Positions 1-11,452 of a stretch of DNA of 64,000 nucleotides are shown one piece after another. The stretch is from Platanthera guangdongensis (taxonomy: Eukaryota; Streptophyta; Magnoliopsida; Asparagales; Orchidaceae): contig CM077149.1 in assembly GCA_039583875.1 (NCBI GenBank), positions 25,805,194-25,869,193 of the forward strand. The letters run 5' to 3'. The number at the start of each line of letters is the position of its first letter. Position 1 is the first letter of the stretch. The translations under genes and the position numbers were made by a program. The notes under the pieces were generated by a model. The model was not told the DNA's origin and did not search any database. It saw only the letters and a program-made list of their open reading frames with translations.

Positions 1-813
1 GAATTTTTTGAATCAAGAGAGACAGATTACAGAGATACACAGACATACAGACAGACATCAATAATCTTCAACAAAATCTTCTGTTTCAAAGAATTCTCAA
101 GAACACTCATCCAAGGAGATCAATCTTTTCAGAAATCTTCAGATCTCTTTAGTTTCATAGTGTTCAAGGCCAACATATTTCAAGACTCCAGACATTCAAC
201 ATTTCAGCTATTGCTGAAATCATCTATTGCTTGAGTTCAATCTTTGAAGGCCTATCACCCTCAGCAAAGCTTTTCTTCCTGCAAGGATTCAGGGGGAGCT
301 TTGACATCAACAATCCACATAGTCTTCTCAGTTGTTTGAGAAAGAGAAGACTGCCATCACTCTCTCACCCCCTATCTGTAAAGGGTTTCTCAAACTCCCT
401 TCAAAAGTTTGAGCTTGGTTTTTGAGCACCTTGTCAAAAGCTCATTGGTGGCAAGACACCTGATCAAAAAATCTGATTTGGTTTTTGAGCACCTTATCAA
501 AAGCTCATTGGTGCCCAGGACACCTGATCAACTCTCCTGCAATGGATTCCTACCTAGGGTGGTAGAAGAGTGGATGTACCCAAGTTTAGGGGAACCACTA
601 TATTTCCTTGTGTCTTTTGGTTTTGCTTGTCTTTATTTTTGTTTCTGGCCTTGATTATTCTGTGATTAGCTTTTGTTTAACTTAGTTCTGTGATTAGATT
701 TTTTAATTGCTTCCCTGCTCACTCTTATCACAACAATTGTTGTAAAAAGTTTCAAAGCACCATATACTCTATTCACCCCCCTCTAGAGTATATCAGATCT
801 AGCTGCACTTTCA
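1..813 (+). repeat. 5' LTR of copia element A (left end outside window)
   Basis: This segment matches 10633-11452, the right part of the 3' LTR of the same element, at nearly every base. By eye I count about 19 substitutions and one 7-bp indel. It ends in TTTCA, followed after two bases by the primer-binding site. It carries a tandem duplication of about 64 bp (near 414-530, the words around TTTTTGAGCACCTT), the 14-bp palindrome ACAACAATTGTTGT (730-743) and a terminal hairpin (762-793). The U3 part with the palindrome array lies off the left edge. Confidence 0.95.
762..793 (+). other. Hairpin with C-rich loop near LTR end (family A)
   Basis: A 10-bp perfect stem, ATATACTCTA with TAGAGTATAT, encloses a 12-nt loop, TTCACCCCCCTC. 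It lies 20 bp before the LTR end. The same loop with a different but still paired stem occurs in element D at 27061-27085, so pairing is conserved rather than sequence. Inferred role: RNA structure at the transcript end or packaging region. Confidence 0.7.
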
Positions 814-815
814 AT

Positions 816-831
816 TGGTATCAGAGCCAGG
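816..831 (+). other. Primer-binding site of element A
   Basis: TGGTATCAGAGCCAGG lies two bases after the LTR end. The first 12 bases are complementary to the 3' end of plant initiator methionine tRNA, the usual minus-strand primer of copia elements. It fixes the 5' LTR boundary at 813 and the element orientation as plus. Confidence 0.93.
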
Positions 832-945
832 TTGGTTAAACATACCATACCTGATTGGTTGTACAGGCTAACACCTGAACCCAAAGATCCCAAGTTAGAT
901 CTGTTTTCTGTTGTATCTTATTGTTAGATTTTGCTTTCACAAATC

Positions 946-3024
946 ATGGCCCAAAACAAAGATTATGCTAGCACCAGATCTCCAGTGTGCAATCTATCCA
1001 AGTTTGCACTTTGGAAATCAAGGATCAGACTGTACATGAATTCTATTGACGAAGATATTTTTAACTCTGTTTTGATAGTGTATCCAAGACCCCCAGAGAA
1101 CACAAGTACAAATGCTGTTTCACCTCCATCAGGAACAGATGCTGATGTCAAGAGATGGATGGTAGCTGATGCCAAGGCTATGAACATCTTGACCCAGACA
1201 ATGTCTGATGACATATTTCAAAAGGTGGCTGAATGCAATTCAGCAAAGGAAATTTGGGACAAATTCTCAGAAATAGTCTCAGGCTCAGCTGATGAGAGAA
1301 AGGATAGGAGATCCCATCTCATCTCTCAATATGAGAATTTCAAGAAGGGAGAAACTGAGTCAGTGGGAGACATGTACAACAGGATAAGTCTAATTGTCAG
1401 TGAACTCAGGACATTGGACAAAGAGATCTCTCTAACTGAACTCAATGACAAGATCCTAATGTGCTTCCCTAGCACTTGGGATTCAAGAATCTGGCCAATT
1501 AAGGATGCCAGAAGTCTGAATGAGATCACCACTGAAGCTCTATTGGGTAAGCTCAAATCTTATGAGCTACTCATCAAAAATAGAGAAGAAGAACAGAAGG
1601 CTGCCTCACCAGCCACAATAAAAGAGAAGACCATAGCCTTCAAGGCAACTGAGGATCTGCCTGAAGACAAAGCCACAGGCAATGATGAACTACTCAGTCT
1701 GTTGGCCAAAAGATTCTATAAGATGGCCAGAAAGGACTTCAGAAGGAGATCATACAAGGAACATGATAAGCCAAGGTATGACAAGTCCATTAATAATAAT
1801 AATAAAGATATTATCTGCTTTGGTTGCAGGAAATCAAGGAACATAGTTCCTGACTGTCCAGAAAACAAAAACAAGGACAGGAGGGACAGGAAAGAAAGAA
1901 GAAAGGAGAAAGACTCCAAGAGGAATTGCAATGACAAACCCTTATCAAGCAAAAACAAACATACAAGAAAGGGGTTTGTTGCTGAATCCTGGAGTGAGAC
2001 TAAAGAAGAGTCAGAAGCATCATCCAGCTCCAGTGATGTTGAAGATGATGCAGAAGAGAAAGAGTTCTGCATGATGGCAATCAATGCCTCATAGCATAAT
2101 TCAGAAGAAGAGGAGTCAGAGTCAGACTCAGAGACTCAACCTGAAGAAGATCAGGTAATTGGTTCTTTTGATTTTAGTTCAGAGGACTTTAAATCTGAAT
2201 TTAAAGCACTGTGTTTAGACCTGCTAAAGTCTGAGAAAGAAATTATCTCTCTCAGAAATCAATTATCTGAACACAATACTTTAAAGTCAGAAAACCTCAA
2301 ACTCTCTCAGGAGTTGGAGTGCTGTAGGGAGCAGATAGCTTCACTGAAAAGTGAGCTCTCTGATGCCAAGAAGCTTGAAGAATCCCTTAATGGGAGAAGC
2401 ATCAAGCTGATGGACATCACAAGCACAGTGAACTCCAGATTTAACAGTACACTGGGCTTGGGTGCTTCATCCAGCCAACCCATAGTTCTAACAACTCCAA
2501 TCAAATTCATTTCTGGCATAGGAAAGGGAGTTATAGAGGTTGCTAGGAAAAATTCTGATCTGCCCCAGAAAACTAAGTCCCAGCAGAAATCATCGAACGG
2601 AGATCGACGATCGCCAAACGGAGATCGACGATCGCCGAATGCAGATCGACGATCTCAGCCAAAATCGTCGAACACAGGTCGACGATCTCAGGCATAATCG
2701 TCGAACGCAGCTCGACGATCTCAAGTACCTGATCTCAGCCATAGTCGACCATCGAACGGAGCTCGATGATCTGACCCAAGATCGTCGAATGCATCTCCAA
2801 GATCGTCGAACAGAGGTCAGAGCTCTGGAAAATTTTTCAAGGGCAAATCAAAATTGAATCCTAAGGGTCCTTCATCCCAAATCTTTAACCCTTATACTGA
2901 ATGGATTATACCTCCAAGGAGATATCATCCTGAAGGAAATAAGAGTCAACCTGGGATGTCTTTTATTTCAGAATTTAAAGGTTATCAACCTAGGCCCAAG
3001 GTAAACTGGGTCAAAAACAAATGA
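946..3024 (+). pseudogene. gag: gag of copia element A (interrupted)
   Basis: Capsid and nucleocapsid polyprotein. I place the start at ATG 946 (MAQNKDYAS), 24 bases before which no better in-frame start is seen; the same start occurs in copy C. Residues about 20-230 are the UBN2-type gag domain (FALWKSRIRLYMNS, then ELNDKILMCFPSTWDSRIWPIKD). A zinc knuckle follows near residue 300 (CFGCRKSRNIVPDC), but here its His is Asn; copy C keeps CX2CX4HX4C. An acidic Ser/Glu stretch and a palindrome-encoded Ser-Asn-Gly-Asp-Arg-Arg repeat (2590-2818) come next. Two in-frame stops break it: TAG at 2092 and TAA at 2695. The frame otherwise continues to TGA 3022-3024 (PKVNWVKNK, stop), the position where copy C also stops. 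Confidence 0.9.
2590..2818 (+). repeat. ATCGTCGA palindrome array inside gag (A)
   Basis: Units of about 20-30 bp such as ATCGTCGAAC, a few bases, then GATCGACGATC repeat through the coding region. In the gag frame they read as a repeating peptide of the type SSNGDRRSPNGDRRSP; the +1 frame is also open through the array (2540-2857). Copy C has the same array at 56197-56420. It lies between the zinc knuckle and the conserved end of gag. Confidence 0.92.
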
Positions 3025-3025
3025 A

Positions 3026-6000
3026 TTGTCTTATGTGCAGGTGAAGACCTATCCAACATCTAACCAGCAATGGTACTTGGATAGTGGGTGCTCTAAGCAC
3101 ATGATAGGGAACAAGGACAACCTCACTTCCTTTAGAGCCAAGCTTGGACCCAAAGATATCTTTGGTGATTCAAACTTTGGACAGACTAAAGGATATGGTG
3201 CAGTCCAGATTGGATCAGTAACTTTCAAGAAGGTAGCTTATGTGGAAGGACTGAAGCACAACCTAATCAGCATCAGTCAGCTGTGTGATGAAGGCTACCA
3301 GGTGACCTTCAGCAAAGCCTTATGCAAAATCAAGTCAGAGGACAACACAACTGTATTGACAAGTAAAAGGAAAGATAACATATATCTAGTAGATTTTCTT
3401 TCAACTGATGTAGATATCTGCTTGTTCAATTCTGTCTATAGACCAAAAATTTTATGGCATAAGAGATTAGGACACCTAAACCTTAGAACTATTGCTAGGC
3501 TATCCAAGGACAACCTTGTTAGAGGACTACCTTCTGGCCCCTACAAGAAGGAAGGACTTTGCAAGGCTTGTCAATTAGGCAAGCAAACTAAAAACAGCTT
3601 TAAGTCACTTAATAAGAGTGATTCACCTAGGATATTGTATCTGTTACACATGGATCTTTTTGGACCCATCACAGTACAAAGCCTAGGAGGGAAATCCTAC
3701 ACTTTAGTAGTTGTAGATGACTTCTCTAGATTCACTTGGGTGTTCTTTCTAAGGAAGAAGTCTGATAACTTTAAGTGTCTGACAGAGTTTCTCAAATGTA
3801 TACAGATTGAGTTCAATACTCACATTGCCCTGATCAGAAGTGATCATGGGACAGAGTTTGATTCTCTTCTTATGCAAGAGTTCTGTCCGAGTGAAGGGAT
3901 CAGGCATACTTTCTCAGCTCCTAGAACTCCTCAACAAAATGGGGTAGCAGAAAGGAAAAATAGAACCCTTATTGAATCTGCCACTACATTGTTGTCAGAT
4001 GCTCACCTTCCTCTATCCTTTTGGCAGAGGTAGTAAACACCTCCAACTATGTGCTGAATAGAAGTTTGATACATAAACTAAAGGGAAAGACTCCCTATGA
4101 ATTACTCAAAGGGAAGAAACCTAAAGTTGACTATTTTAGAGTCTTTGGTTGTATTTGCTACATACACAACAATGACAAGAAATATTTAGCAAGATTTCAA
4201 GCTAAAGCTGATGAAGGAGTGTTTCTGGGATACTCCATGATCAGCAAGGCTTATAGGGTCTATAATAAATCATCTTTAAAAATTGAGGAATCTGTTCATA
4301 TATCATTTGATGAATCTAACATGCCTTTCAAGGAGAAGATTTCTTCTACAATAGAACCATTGCAGGAACATTCTCTAGTTGAAGACCTGAACAAGTTACT
4401 GGTTACTCAAAGGGATGAAAGCAGTGAAGATGAAGAAAATGCTCAACATATTGAAGAACAACTTGAAGAGCCAGTTGTTGTACCACAAGAGGAAACAACA
4501 ACACAGGTTGGTGAACAATCAACACCCCCTATTGATTTAGTACCATCAAGAGACCATCCAATTTCCCAAATAATTGGAGACATCTCAGCTGGTGTGCAAA
4601 CCAGAAATCAGGTCAACCAAAACCTGTTGCACACTTGCTTCCTATCTCAAATTGAACCTCAGTCCATTCAAGATGCAGAGCAAGATCCACACTGGATCAT
4701 TGCAATGCAAGAGGAGTTGCATCAATTTGAGAGAAACAAAGTATGGGAACTAGTGCCAAAGCCTAAGGATCACTCCATTGTTGGAATAAAGTGAGTATTC
4801 AGAAACAAACTGGATGATCAAGGGGTAATTATAAGGAACAAGGCAAGGCTAGTTGCTCAGGAATACTCTCAAGAAGAAGGAATAGACTACGACCAGACTT
4901 TTGCACTTGTTGCAAGATTAGAAGCCATCAGAATATTTTTACCCTATGCACCACATAAAGGCTTCAATGTATATCAGATGGATGTCAAAAGTGCATTTCT
5001 AAATGGAGATATCAAAGAGGAAGTATATGTCAGAAAACCTCCAGGTTTTATCTCTCCAACTTTTCCTGATTATGTTTTTAGATTGAATAAAGCATTATAT
5101 GGTCTCAAGCAAGCTCCTAGAGCATGGTATGAGACCCTAACATGCTTTCTCTTGGAAAATGGTTTTATAAGGGGTAGAGTAGACCAAACTCTTTTCATTA
5201 GAACCCATAAGTCCCACACCCTACTAGTACAGATTTATGTAGACGATATTATTTTTGGTTCTACTGACTCCAAATTGTGCAGAAGGTTTTCCAACCTAAT
5301 GCATTCTAAATTTGAGATGAGTAGCATGGGTGAGCTATCCTTCTTCCTAGGATTGCAAGTCAAACAGCATGCTGAAGGCATCTTCATTTCTCAAACCAAG
5401 TATGCAAATGAACTGGTTAAGAAATTTGGCATGTCTGAAACATCTTGTATGAAAACACCCCTACCTACTAATGCTGTATTGGATGCTGATGAACATGGGA
5501 AACCTGTTGATCAGACAACATATAGAGCAATGATTGGCTCTTTACTGTATCTTACAGCTAGTAGACCAGATATAATGTTTGCTACATGTATATGTGCTAG
5601 ATTCCAAGTAAGCCCTAGAGAGTCACACATAACACTAGTAAAGAGGATTCTCAGGTATGTTAAAAGTTGTCCAAATCTAGGTCTTTGGTATCCAAAAGAT
5701 TCAGCATTTGATTTAACTGCATTCTCTGATGCTGACTATGCTGGATGCAGAATTGACAGGAAGAGCACCAGTGGAACTTGTCAGTTCCTTGGTGACAGAC
5801 TTGTCTCTTGGTTTTGTAAGAAACAAACATCTGTGTCAACTTCAACTGCTGAAGCTGAATATATGGCTGCAGGCAGTTGTTGTTCACAAATCTTATGGAT
5901 TCAAAACCAACTCCTAGACTATGGCTACAACTTAGAGAAGTCTAAAATCTTTTGTGATAACACCAGTGCTATTTCTATAGCTCAAAATCCAGTCCTCCAT

Positions 6001-6189
6001 AGTAGGACAAAACACATAGAGATTAGGCATCATTTCTTAAGGGATAATGTTGAAAAGAATAAAATTGAACTACACTATATCCCAACTGATTTACAAAGGG
6101 GAGATATTTTCACCAAGCCCTTGGATGAAAAGAAACACACCTTCTTCCTAAATCAGTTAGGAATGTTAGATGGAGGAAGTCTTAATTAA
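3026..6189 (+). pseudogene. pol: pol of copia element A (protease, integrase, RT, RNase H; broken)
   Basis: Order is Ty1/copia: protease, integrase, RT, RNase H. The protease motif WYLDSGCSKHM starts at 3071 (catalytic Asp at 3080). The pre-integrase zinc region is near 3440-3640 and the integrase core starts at HMDLFGPI about 3648. RSDHGTEF (3836 on) and [10 protein letters not shown] (3947 on) supply the other acidic residues. RT has [15 protein letters not shown] (4984 on) and YVDD at 5236-5247. RNase H covers about 5700-6100. Lesions relative to copy C are a one-base loss near 4025 that shifts frame, and a stop TGA at 4792. The frame is +1 relative to gag. No ATG is obvious at the pol start. 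Confidence 0.93.
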
Positions 6190-6275
6190 TATCCAAGATT
6201 TTGAAAGCTTAAAAATTGACCAAGACTAGGCAAACATCCTGATTTTTCTTAGTGTCTAGAATTTTTCTGATCTCT

Positions 6276-6541
6276 GAACTGCGCTCGACGATTTTCCCCC
6301 AGATCGTCGAACGGAGATCGACGATTTCCGAAATCGTCGAACTGAGTTCAGCGTCTCTCAGATAGTATGAACTATCTCTTCCGGCAACGATCGTCGAATG
6401 GCGCTCGACGATTTTGTTCTTTGAACGATCATCGAACAGAGCTCGACGCTCTCCAATATCGTCGAACGGAGATCGACGATGTTGAAGACTCTTCAGATTC
6501 CTTTAGAAGCCTCAATCGTCGAACTGAGTTCAACGATCTTT
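6276..6541 (+). repeat. ATCGTCGA palindrome array in pol-aORF spacer (A)
   Basis: After the pol stop the spacer carries repeated ATCGTCGAACGGAGATCGACGAT-type units, often as inverted pairs around a GAGCTC or GGAGTT centre. The same array occupies this position in copy C (52447-52738). It ends just before a TATA-like box at 6564. Confidence 0.92.
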
Positions 6542-6563
6542 CCAATTCTGCATCGAACCCTAA

Positions 6564-6570
6564 TATAAAA
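6564..6570 (+). promoter_or_regulatory. Candidate TATA box for the aORF (A)
   Basis: TATAAAA sits about 120 bp upstream of the aORF ATG at 6686 and about 25 bp after the palindrome array. The box is conserved in copy C (52435-52441). Between box and ATG lies a pyrimidine-rich leader ending TTTTTGCAG, which could be a splice acceptor. Promoter activity is inference. Confidence 0.5.
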
Positions 6571-6685
6571 CTCTTTTTTTCGCCGTCGTTCTCCTTTGCG
6601 CTTTTGATTTCTCTGCAAGAAATTTCTTTCCCTCCAAACAGTTCTGCACTTGGTCGTTTTGTTTGTTGAATTTTTGCAGGTACCC

Positions 6686-9600
6686 ATGGCTGTGTCTGTT
6701 GCTGTTCTTGCTGCCATGAAGTTTGATGCTGGTTTCGATATTGACATGGAATCCTTCAGCACAACTGACTAAGCTTTTCAAGATATTTTGGGATTATTCA
6801 AAGACCAGAACCTGACAGCAATAATGACCACAAGGATTAAGCTTGCATCTGATGAGATAAAGGAATGGGTCTACACTGCCCACAATCAAGACAAATCCAC
6901 CATTGTTGGGTCTATATCTGGCACTCAGGTACCCTTGACCCCAGAAATTTTAACAGAAGTTTTTGAGTTGAGAAATGGTGGAGATACTGCTGACTTATCT
7001 GGAGAAGAGTATACTGAACTGCTTGCCAGAATGGGTCATTCAGAGGCCAACCCTAGCAAGCTCTTCAATAGGAACCTTTCTGTGGAATACAGATTCATGG
7101 CAGATGTTGTTGGGAAAGTGCTACTGCCTAAGCACTCTGCCCATAATACAATCTCAAGGTATCAACTCTGCCTCATGGGAGCCCTTGTAGATAAGAAAAA
7201 TCTGAATTGGGGAGAAGTCTTCTTTGACCTTATCAAGAAGAAAATCAACAAAAGTTTTGTCAACTTTGGGAGGATCATTGGGGTGTTTTTGCAGCACAGG
7301 TGCCCTGCTTTGCTGGTCTCCTCTGGAATCCATATTAATGCTTCCAAGAGACTGTCTTGTGCCCTTTTGGAAAGTGGGACAGACAAATCAGCAAACCCAG
7401 CAGGCCCTCCTCCAGCACTCCTTCAGGCACAAGGACTCTAAGAGTCACTTCTCCACAGGTCTCTGCCCCTGTAGATGACCTGCCTGCTATTGTTGCCTCT
7501 CCTCCTCCTCCTCCAATTCCATCCCTTCCCATACCTTCTACCACTCAACCTCCATCCACCATCATCATCTCCAGTCCATCTCCAACATCCACACCATCTC
7601 CAGTACCTACTCTTCCCACACCAGAAGACCACTTCCATCCATTATTCTACTACCCTCAACCAGATGTCACTTCATCACCCTCCCATCCATCCTTCACCCT
7701 CATTGATGATTCCTTTATGGATGATTCACCATCCTCTCCTCCTGAGCTACCCTCATCCTCCACTTCCTATCAAAACCTTCTACAACAAATTATTAATCAA
7801 CCAACATTCATCCCATCTATTTCCATCCCACTGTCCTCCATCTCCACCTTACCCACACCTCAGCCATCCCTTCCAGCATTCACCAGCTCTCCACTACCCT
7901 CACCCTCAGCTGCTCCTACATCTTCTACCTCTGCTCCAGTCACCCTTGAGCAAGTAGACCTCCCAGCCCTTGCTGACAGGTTGTATGAACTGCTAGCCCC
8001 CAGGCTATCACTTCTTCTGGAGACCTCCTTGGCTCCCTTACACCTGTCAGTGACAGCCCTCTCTGCCAGGCTTTCTTCTATATTCCCTCAGGCAGCCCCT
8101 ACAGCAGTGTGCCTTGATCCAACCTTGTTTGAATCTAGGCAGGGGGAGATGCCCTATGAAGTGAGTCTTCCTGTTGCTGCTGTTGCTGCTGCTGTTTCTA
8201 TGAGCCTGTCTGCTGCTGCTGCTGTCATTGCTGCTTCTTCTGCTCCTGCTCTTGCTGTTGTTGCTATGCCTCAAGCACAAATTCCTCCTGCTGTAGTCCT
8301 TGCAATAGACCTCAGGTCTTTGCTATCAAATTTTGATCAGTTTTATTTCAGCTGTCTTTCAGAGATAACTGCTGTCCAGCCTCCAGAGGATCTATCCAAG
8401 GCACTTGTGCCATTTTCCTGCTATGACCCAAGCATCATCACCTCCTTTGTCAATTCAGTGTATGCTGCTGCTTCTTCTGAAGAAAGCATTATTGTTGCTT
8501 CTGATATTGTTATCTCTACTGCTGCTGAAAATGTTGATACTGCTGCTGAAGTTTCTGTTATTACTGTTGAACCAATTTCCAAGGAAATTCTTATGTCAGA
8601 GGCACCTGAGTTTGAGGCTTCTGTAGTTTCTGATGATTTCTCTGCTGTTGTTTCTGCTGTTGTTAGTGAGACTGTTGCTGCTGCTGTCACTTCTCTAGAG
8701 CCTATAGTTGCTGCTGCTATTGTTACTGCTTCTACATCTGCTGTTGCTGTTACATCTGCTGCTATACCATCTGTTGCCTCATCTGCTTCTGTACAGCTCA
8801 AGAAGGTCTTAATGAAGAAAATAGATGCTCTTTATGATGTCCAGAGTTCTGATAGTGATGAGTACAGAACAGACTCTGATGACTCTTCTGCTACCATTGC
8901 CAGGAAAAGAAAGGCAAGGAGCAAAGCGATGAAGAGAGTACCTCCTGCTAAGGTCAAAGATAACAATGATATTCCATACTACATCCTTCATGACTGCCCT
9001 ATTACTGAGCACTGGATGCAATACTCCAAGAACCAACTGAAGGCAATGAAAAAGAAGAGAAAATATGATAAGGGTTCCTCTCAATTCCAACACTCTCATC
9101 CTCCTCGACCACCTCCTCCTGATGCAGGTGCAGGTGGAAGCTCTGCAGCTCAACCCCCAGCCAGAAGTCAGGCCCCCTATCAACCTCATGCTAGATCTTA
9201 TGATAGGGGAAGCCAATCCAGGGGTTCTCAATCAAGGAGAGGAGGATACAGAGGAAATCAAAGAGATCTCCAAGTCTACTCCAAAGGTTACTCCAGGCAA
9301 CACCCATATTCCAGGGGAGGACAAATTTTAACTGATACAACATCTGGTCCTTTCCCCTATAAATTAAGGGAAACTATGTCTTCCAGGCCTCCTCAGGACA
9401 ATCCCTCTAACAGATATAAGCCACCTGTACCTTTTGAGGACCCTGAGAACAATCCAGGTGCTTGGACTGCAAGAATGAAAGAACTAGCTGCACTGGATCA
9501 GATCAAAAAGGCTAGAGAGCAAGGAAAAGATTTCTCCAACATCTCAACAATGTCTGAACAAAGAAAGAAAGAGCTAGAAAGATATGCATCAAGCAAGTTC

Positions 9601-9759
9601 TTTGATTCTGACAAGTATATGGAATTACATCCTGAAGCTATGGTTCCTAGGCCTAAACAGCAAACATCCTTAGGTGCAGCTGATGATACCAGATCAAACA
9701 AAGAAGCCCTCAATCCCAATAGAGAGATTAAACTTGTTAAGGGCAAAGAAAAGAAATGA
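6686..9759 (+). pseudogene. Additional ORF (aORF) of element A, downstream of pol
   Basis: Large extra protein of a SIRE/Maximus-like copia element, function not established. Start ATG 6686 (MAVSVAVLAAMKF) follows the leader and is shared with copy C. Residues about 25-230 form a domain also present in the D aORF (words such as DVVGKVLL, LNWGEVFFDLIKKK, WDRQISKP) and resembling the putative plant transposon protein domain. Then come a Pro/Ser/Thr-rich stretch (about 7450-7960), an Ala/Val/Ser-rich low-complexity stretch coded by GCT/GTT/TCT triplets (8170-8790), basic runs (KRKARSKAMKR, KAMKKKRKY), a poly-Pro tract and an RG-rich segment (about 9200-9260). In-frame TAA near 6770 and a one-base loss near 7366 break it; 7357-9759 is open for 800 codons. 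The Ala/Val block could be mistaken for a membrane segment. Confidence 0.85.
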
Positions 9760-9926
9760 TAATGTAAGGTGACATTCTCTATGATTTCTGATTGCTATCT
9801 GGTTGTTATATATCTCTGTGGTTCTGCAATGTCTAGCTTGTTGCTTTTCTATTTTGCTGCTTGTATATTGTTATTTAAATTTTTCCAAAGTTTGTAAATA
9901 GTAATCCTAACCCAAATAGGGGAGAT
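9760..9926 (+). other. 3' untranslated region and polypurine tract of A
   Basis: Non-coding AT-rich spacer. It ends in AAATAGGGGAGAT (about 9914-9926), the plus-strand primer, directly before the LTR start TGTTGG. Confidence 0.85.
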
Positions 9927-11452
9927 TGTTGGAACACCCTATTACTAATTTGGGTCAGGATCACTATGTCTCTAGGAATCAATGCTTGACCTCCTGTATA
10001 GCTCAATAGGTTAATTAGAATTGAGTCTAAGGGTTAGAAGTCTAGGTTTGGAAGCTGCCCTGGAGACCAAGATTTTCTGTTTGGAGACTAATTCATATCG
10101 TCGAGCTTAGCACGACGATTCGTCAAACTTAGATCGACGATCGTCTTGCTCAACTTCGACAGATCGTCGAACTCCATTCGACGATCGCTGAGCTCAACTT
10201 CATTATATCGTCGAACTCCATTTGACGATCGGTGAGCTCAGTTTGATGATCTTGACTCTGCTTTGGATCATTATCTTTGAGCTCAGTTCGACGATCTTTG
10301 AGCTCAGATCGACGATATTTTGCTACTGTATATTTCCAGATCGCTGAGCTCAGTTCGACGATAGCAGAGCTCAGTTCGACGTTTTCAGATAACTTCAAGG
10401 ATGCTTCTAGATTCAAATTCAAATCAGTTAAGGCATTATTCTGCAATTAATTCTGAGGATTTCCTAGCCGTTTTCATTCATTTCTGGACCAAGTTTCAAG
10501 GGATTTTCAAGAAACATTTCTATGGACATTCCTCCAGAAGAGATTTTGCAATTAAGGATGCAATTAATGCAGGCCAACGGCTATACTTGACAGAGAATGT
10601 TATTCTATTCTGTATCAGAGAATAAAAAAGAAGAATTTTTTGAATCAAGAGAGACAGATTACAGAGATACACAGACATACAGACAGACATCAATAATCTT
10701 CAACAAAATCTTTTGTCTCAAAGAATTCTCAAGAACAATCATCCAAGGAGATCAATCTTTTCAGAAATCTTCAGATCTCTTTAGTTTCAAAGTGTTCAAG
10801 GCCAACATATTTCAAGACTGCAGACATTCAACATTTCAGCTATTGTTGAAATCATCTATTGCTGGAGTTCAATCTTTGAAGGTCTATCACCCTCAGCAAA
10901 GCTTTTCTTTCTGAAGATCTCAAGGATTCAGGGGGAGCTTTGACATCAACAATCCACATTGTCTTCTCAGTTGTTTGAGAAAGAGAAGACTGCCATCACT
11001 CTCTCACCCCCTCTCTGTAAAGGGTTTCTCAAACTCCCTTCAAAAGTTTGAGCTTGGTTTTTGAGCACCTTGTCAAAAGCTCATTGGTGGAAAGACACCT
11101 GATCAAAAAATCTGATTTGGTTTTTGAGCACCTTATCAAAAGCTCATTGGTGCCCAGGACACCTGATCAACTCTCCTGCAGTGGATTCCTACCTAGGGTG
11201 GTAGAAGAGTGGATGTACCCAAGATTAGGGGAACCACTATATTTCCTTGTGTCCTCTGGTTTTGCTTGTCTTTATTTTTGTTTCTGGCCTTGATTATTCT
11301 GTGATTAGATTTTGTTTAACTTAGTTCTGTGATTAGATTTTTTAATTGCTTCCCTGCTCACTCTTAGTACAACAATTGTTGTAAAAAGTTTCAAAGCACC
11401 ATATACTCTATTCACCCCCCTCTAGAGTATATCAGATCTAGCTGCACTTTCA
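9927..11452 (+). repeat. 3' LTR of copia element A
   Basis: 1526 bp, beginning TGTTGGAACACCC after the polypurine tract and ending GCTGCACTTTCA. It matches 1-813 over its right half and the LTRs of copy C over its whole length in reverse. It contains the palindrome array at 10097-10383 in the U3 part, an ACAGACAT-rich stretch (about 10660-10690), the 64-bp tandem duplication and the terminal hairpin. To its right the sequence changes abruptly to an unrelated copia fragment. Confidence 0.96.
10097..10383 (+). repeat. ATCGTCGA palindrome array in LTR (A)
   Basis: Inverted pairs such as ATCGTCGAACTCCATTCGACGAT and GAGCTCAGTTCGACGATC recur about every 25-45 bp, with many GAGCTC centres. Each complete unit holds four CpG sites. 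It lies in the left (U3) part of the LTR, the region expected to hold promoter elements. Confidence 0.93.

Noticed and set aside
816..831. tRNA gene fragment
   Set aside because: The tRNA-complementary word is a primer-binding site at the LTR edge; no cloverleaf can be formed from the flanking sequence.
8160..8290. Transmembrane or envelope-like segment in the aORF
   Set aside because: The hydrophobic Ala/Val/Ser stretch comes from triplet-repeat expansion; D's homologous aORF has no such segment, no signal peptide is seen, and an envelope role is not supported.
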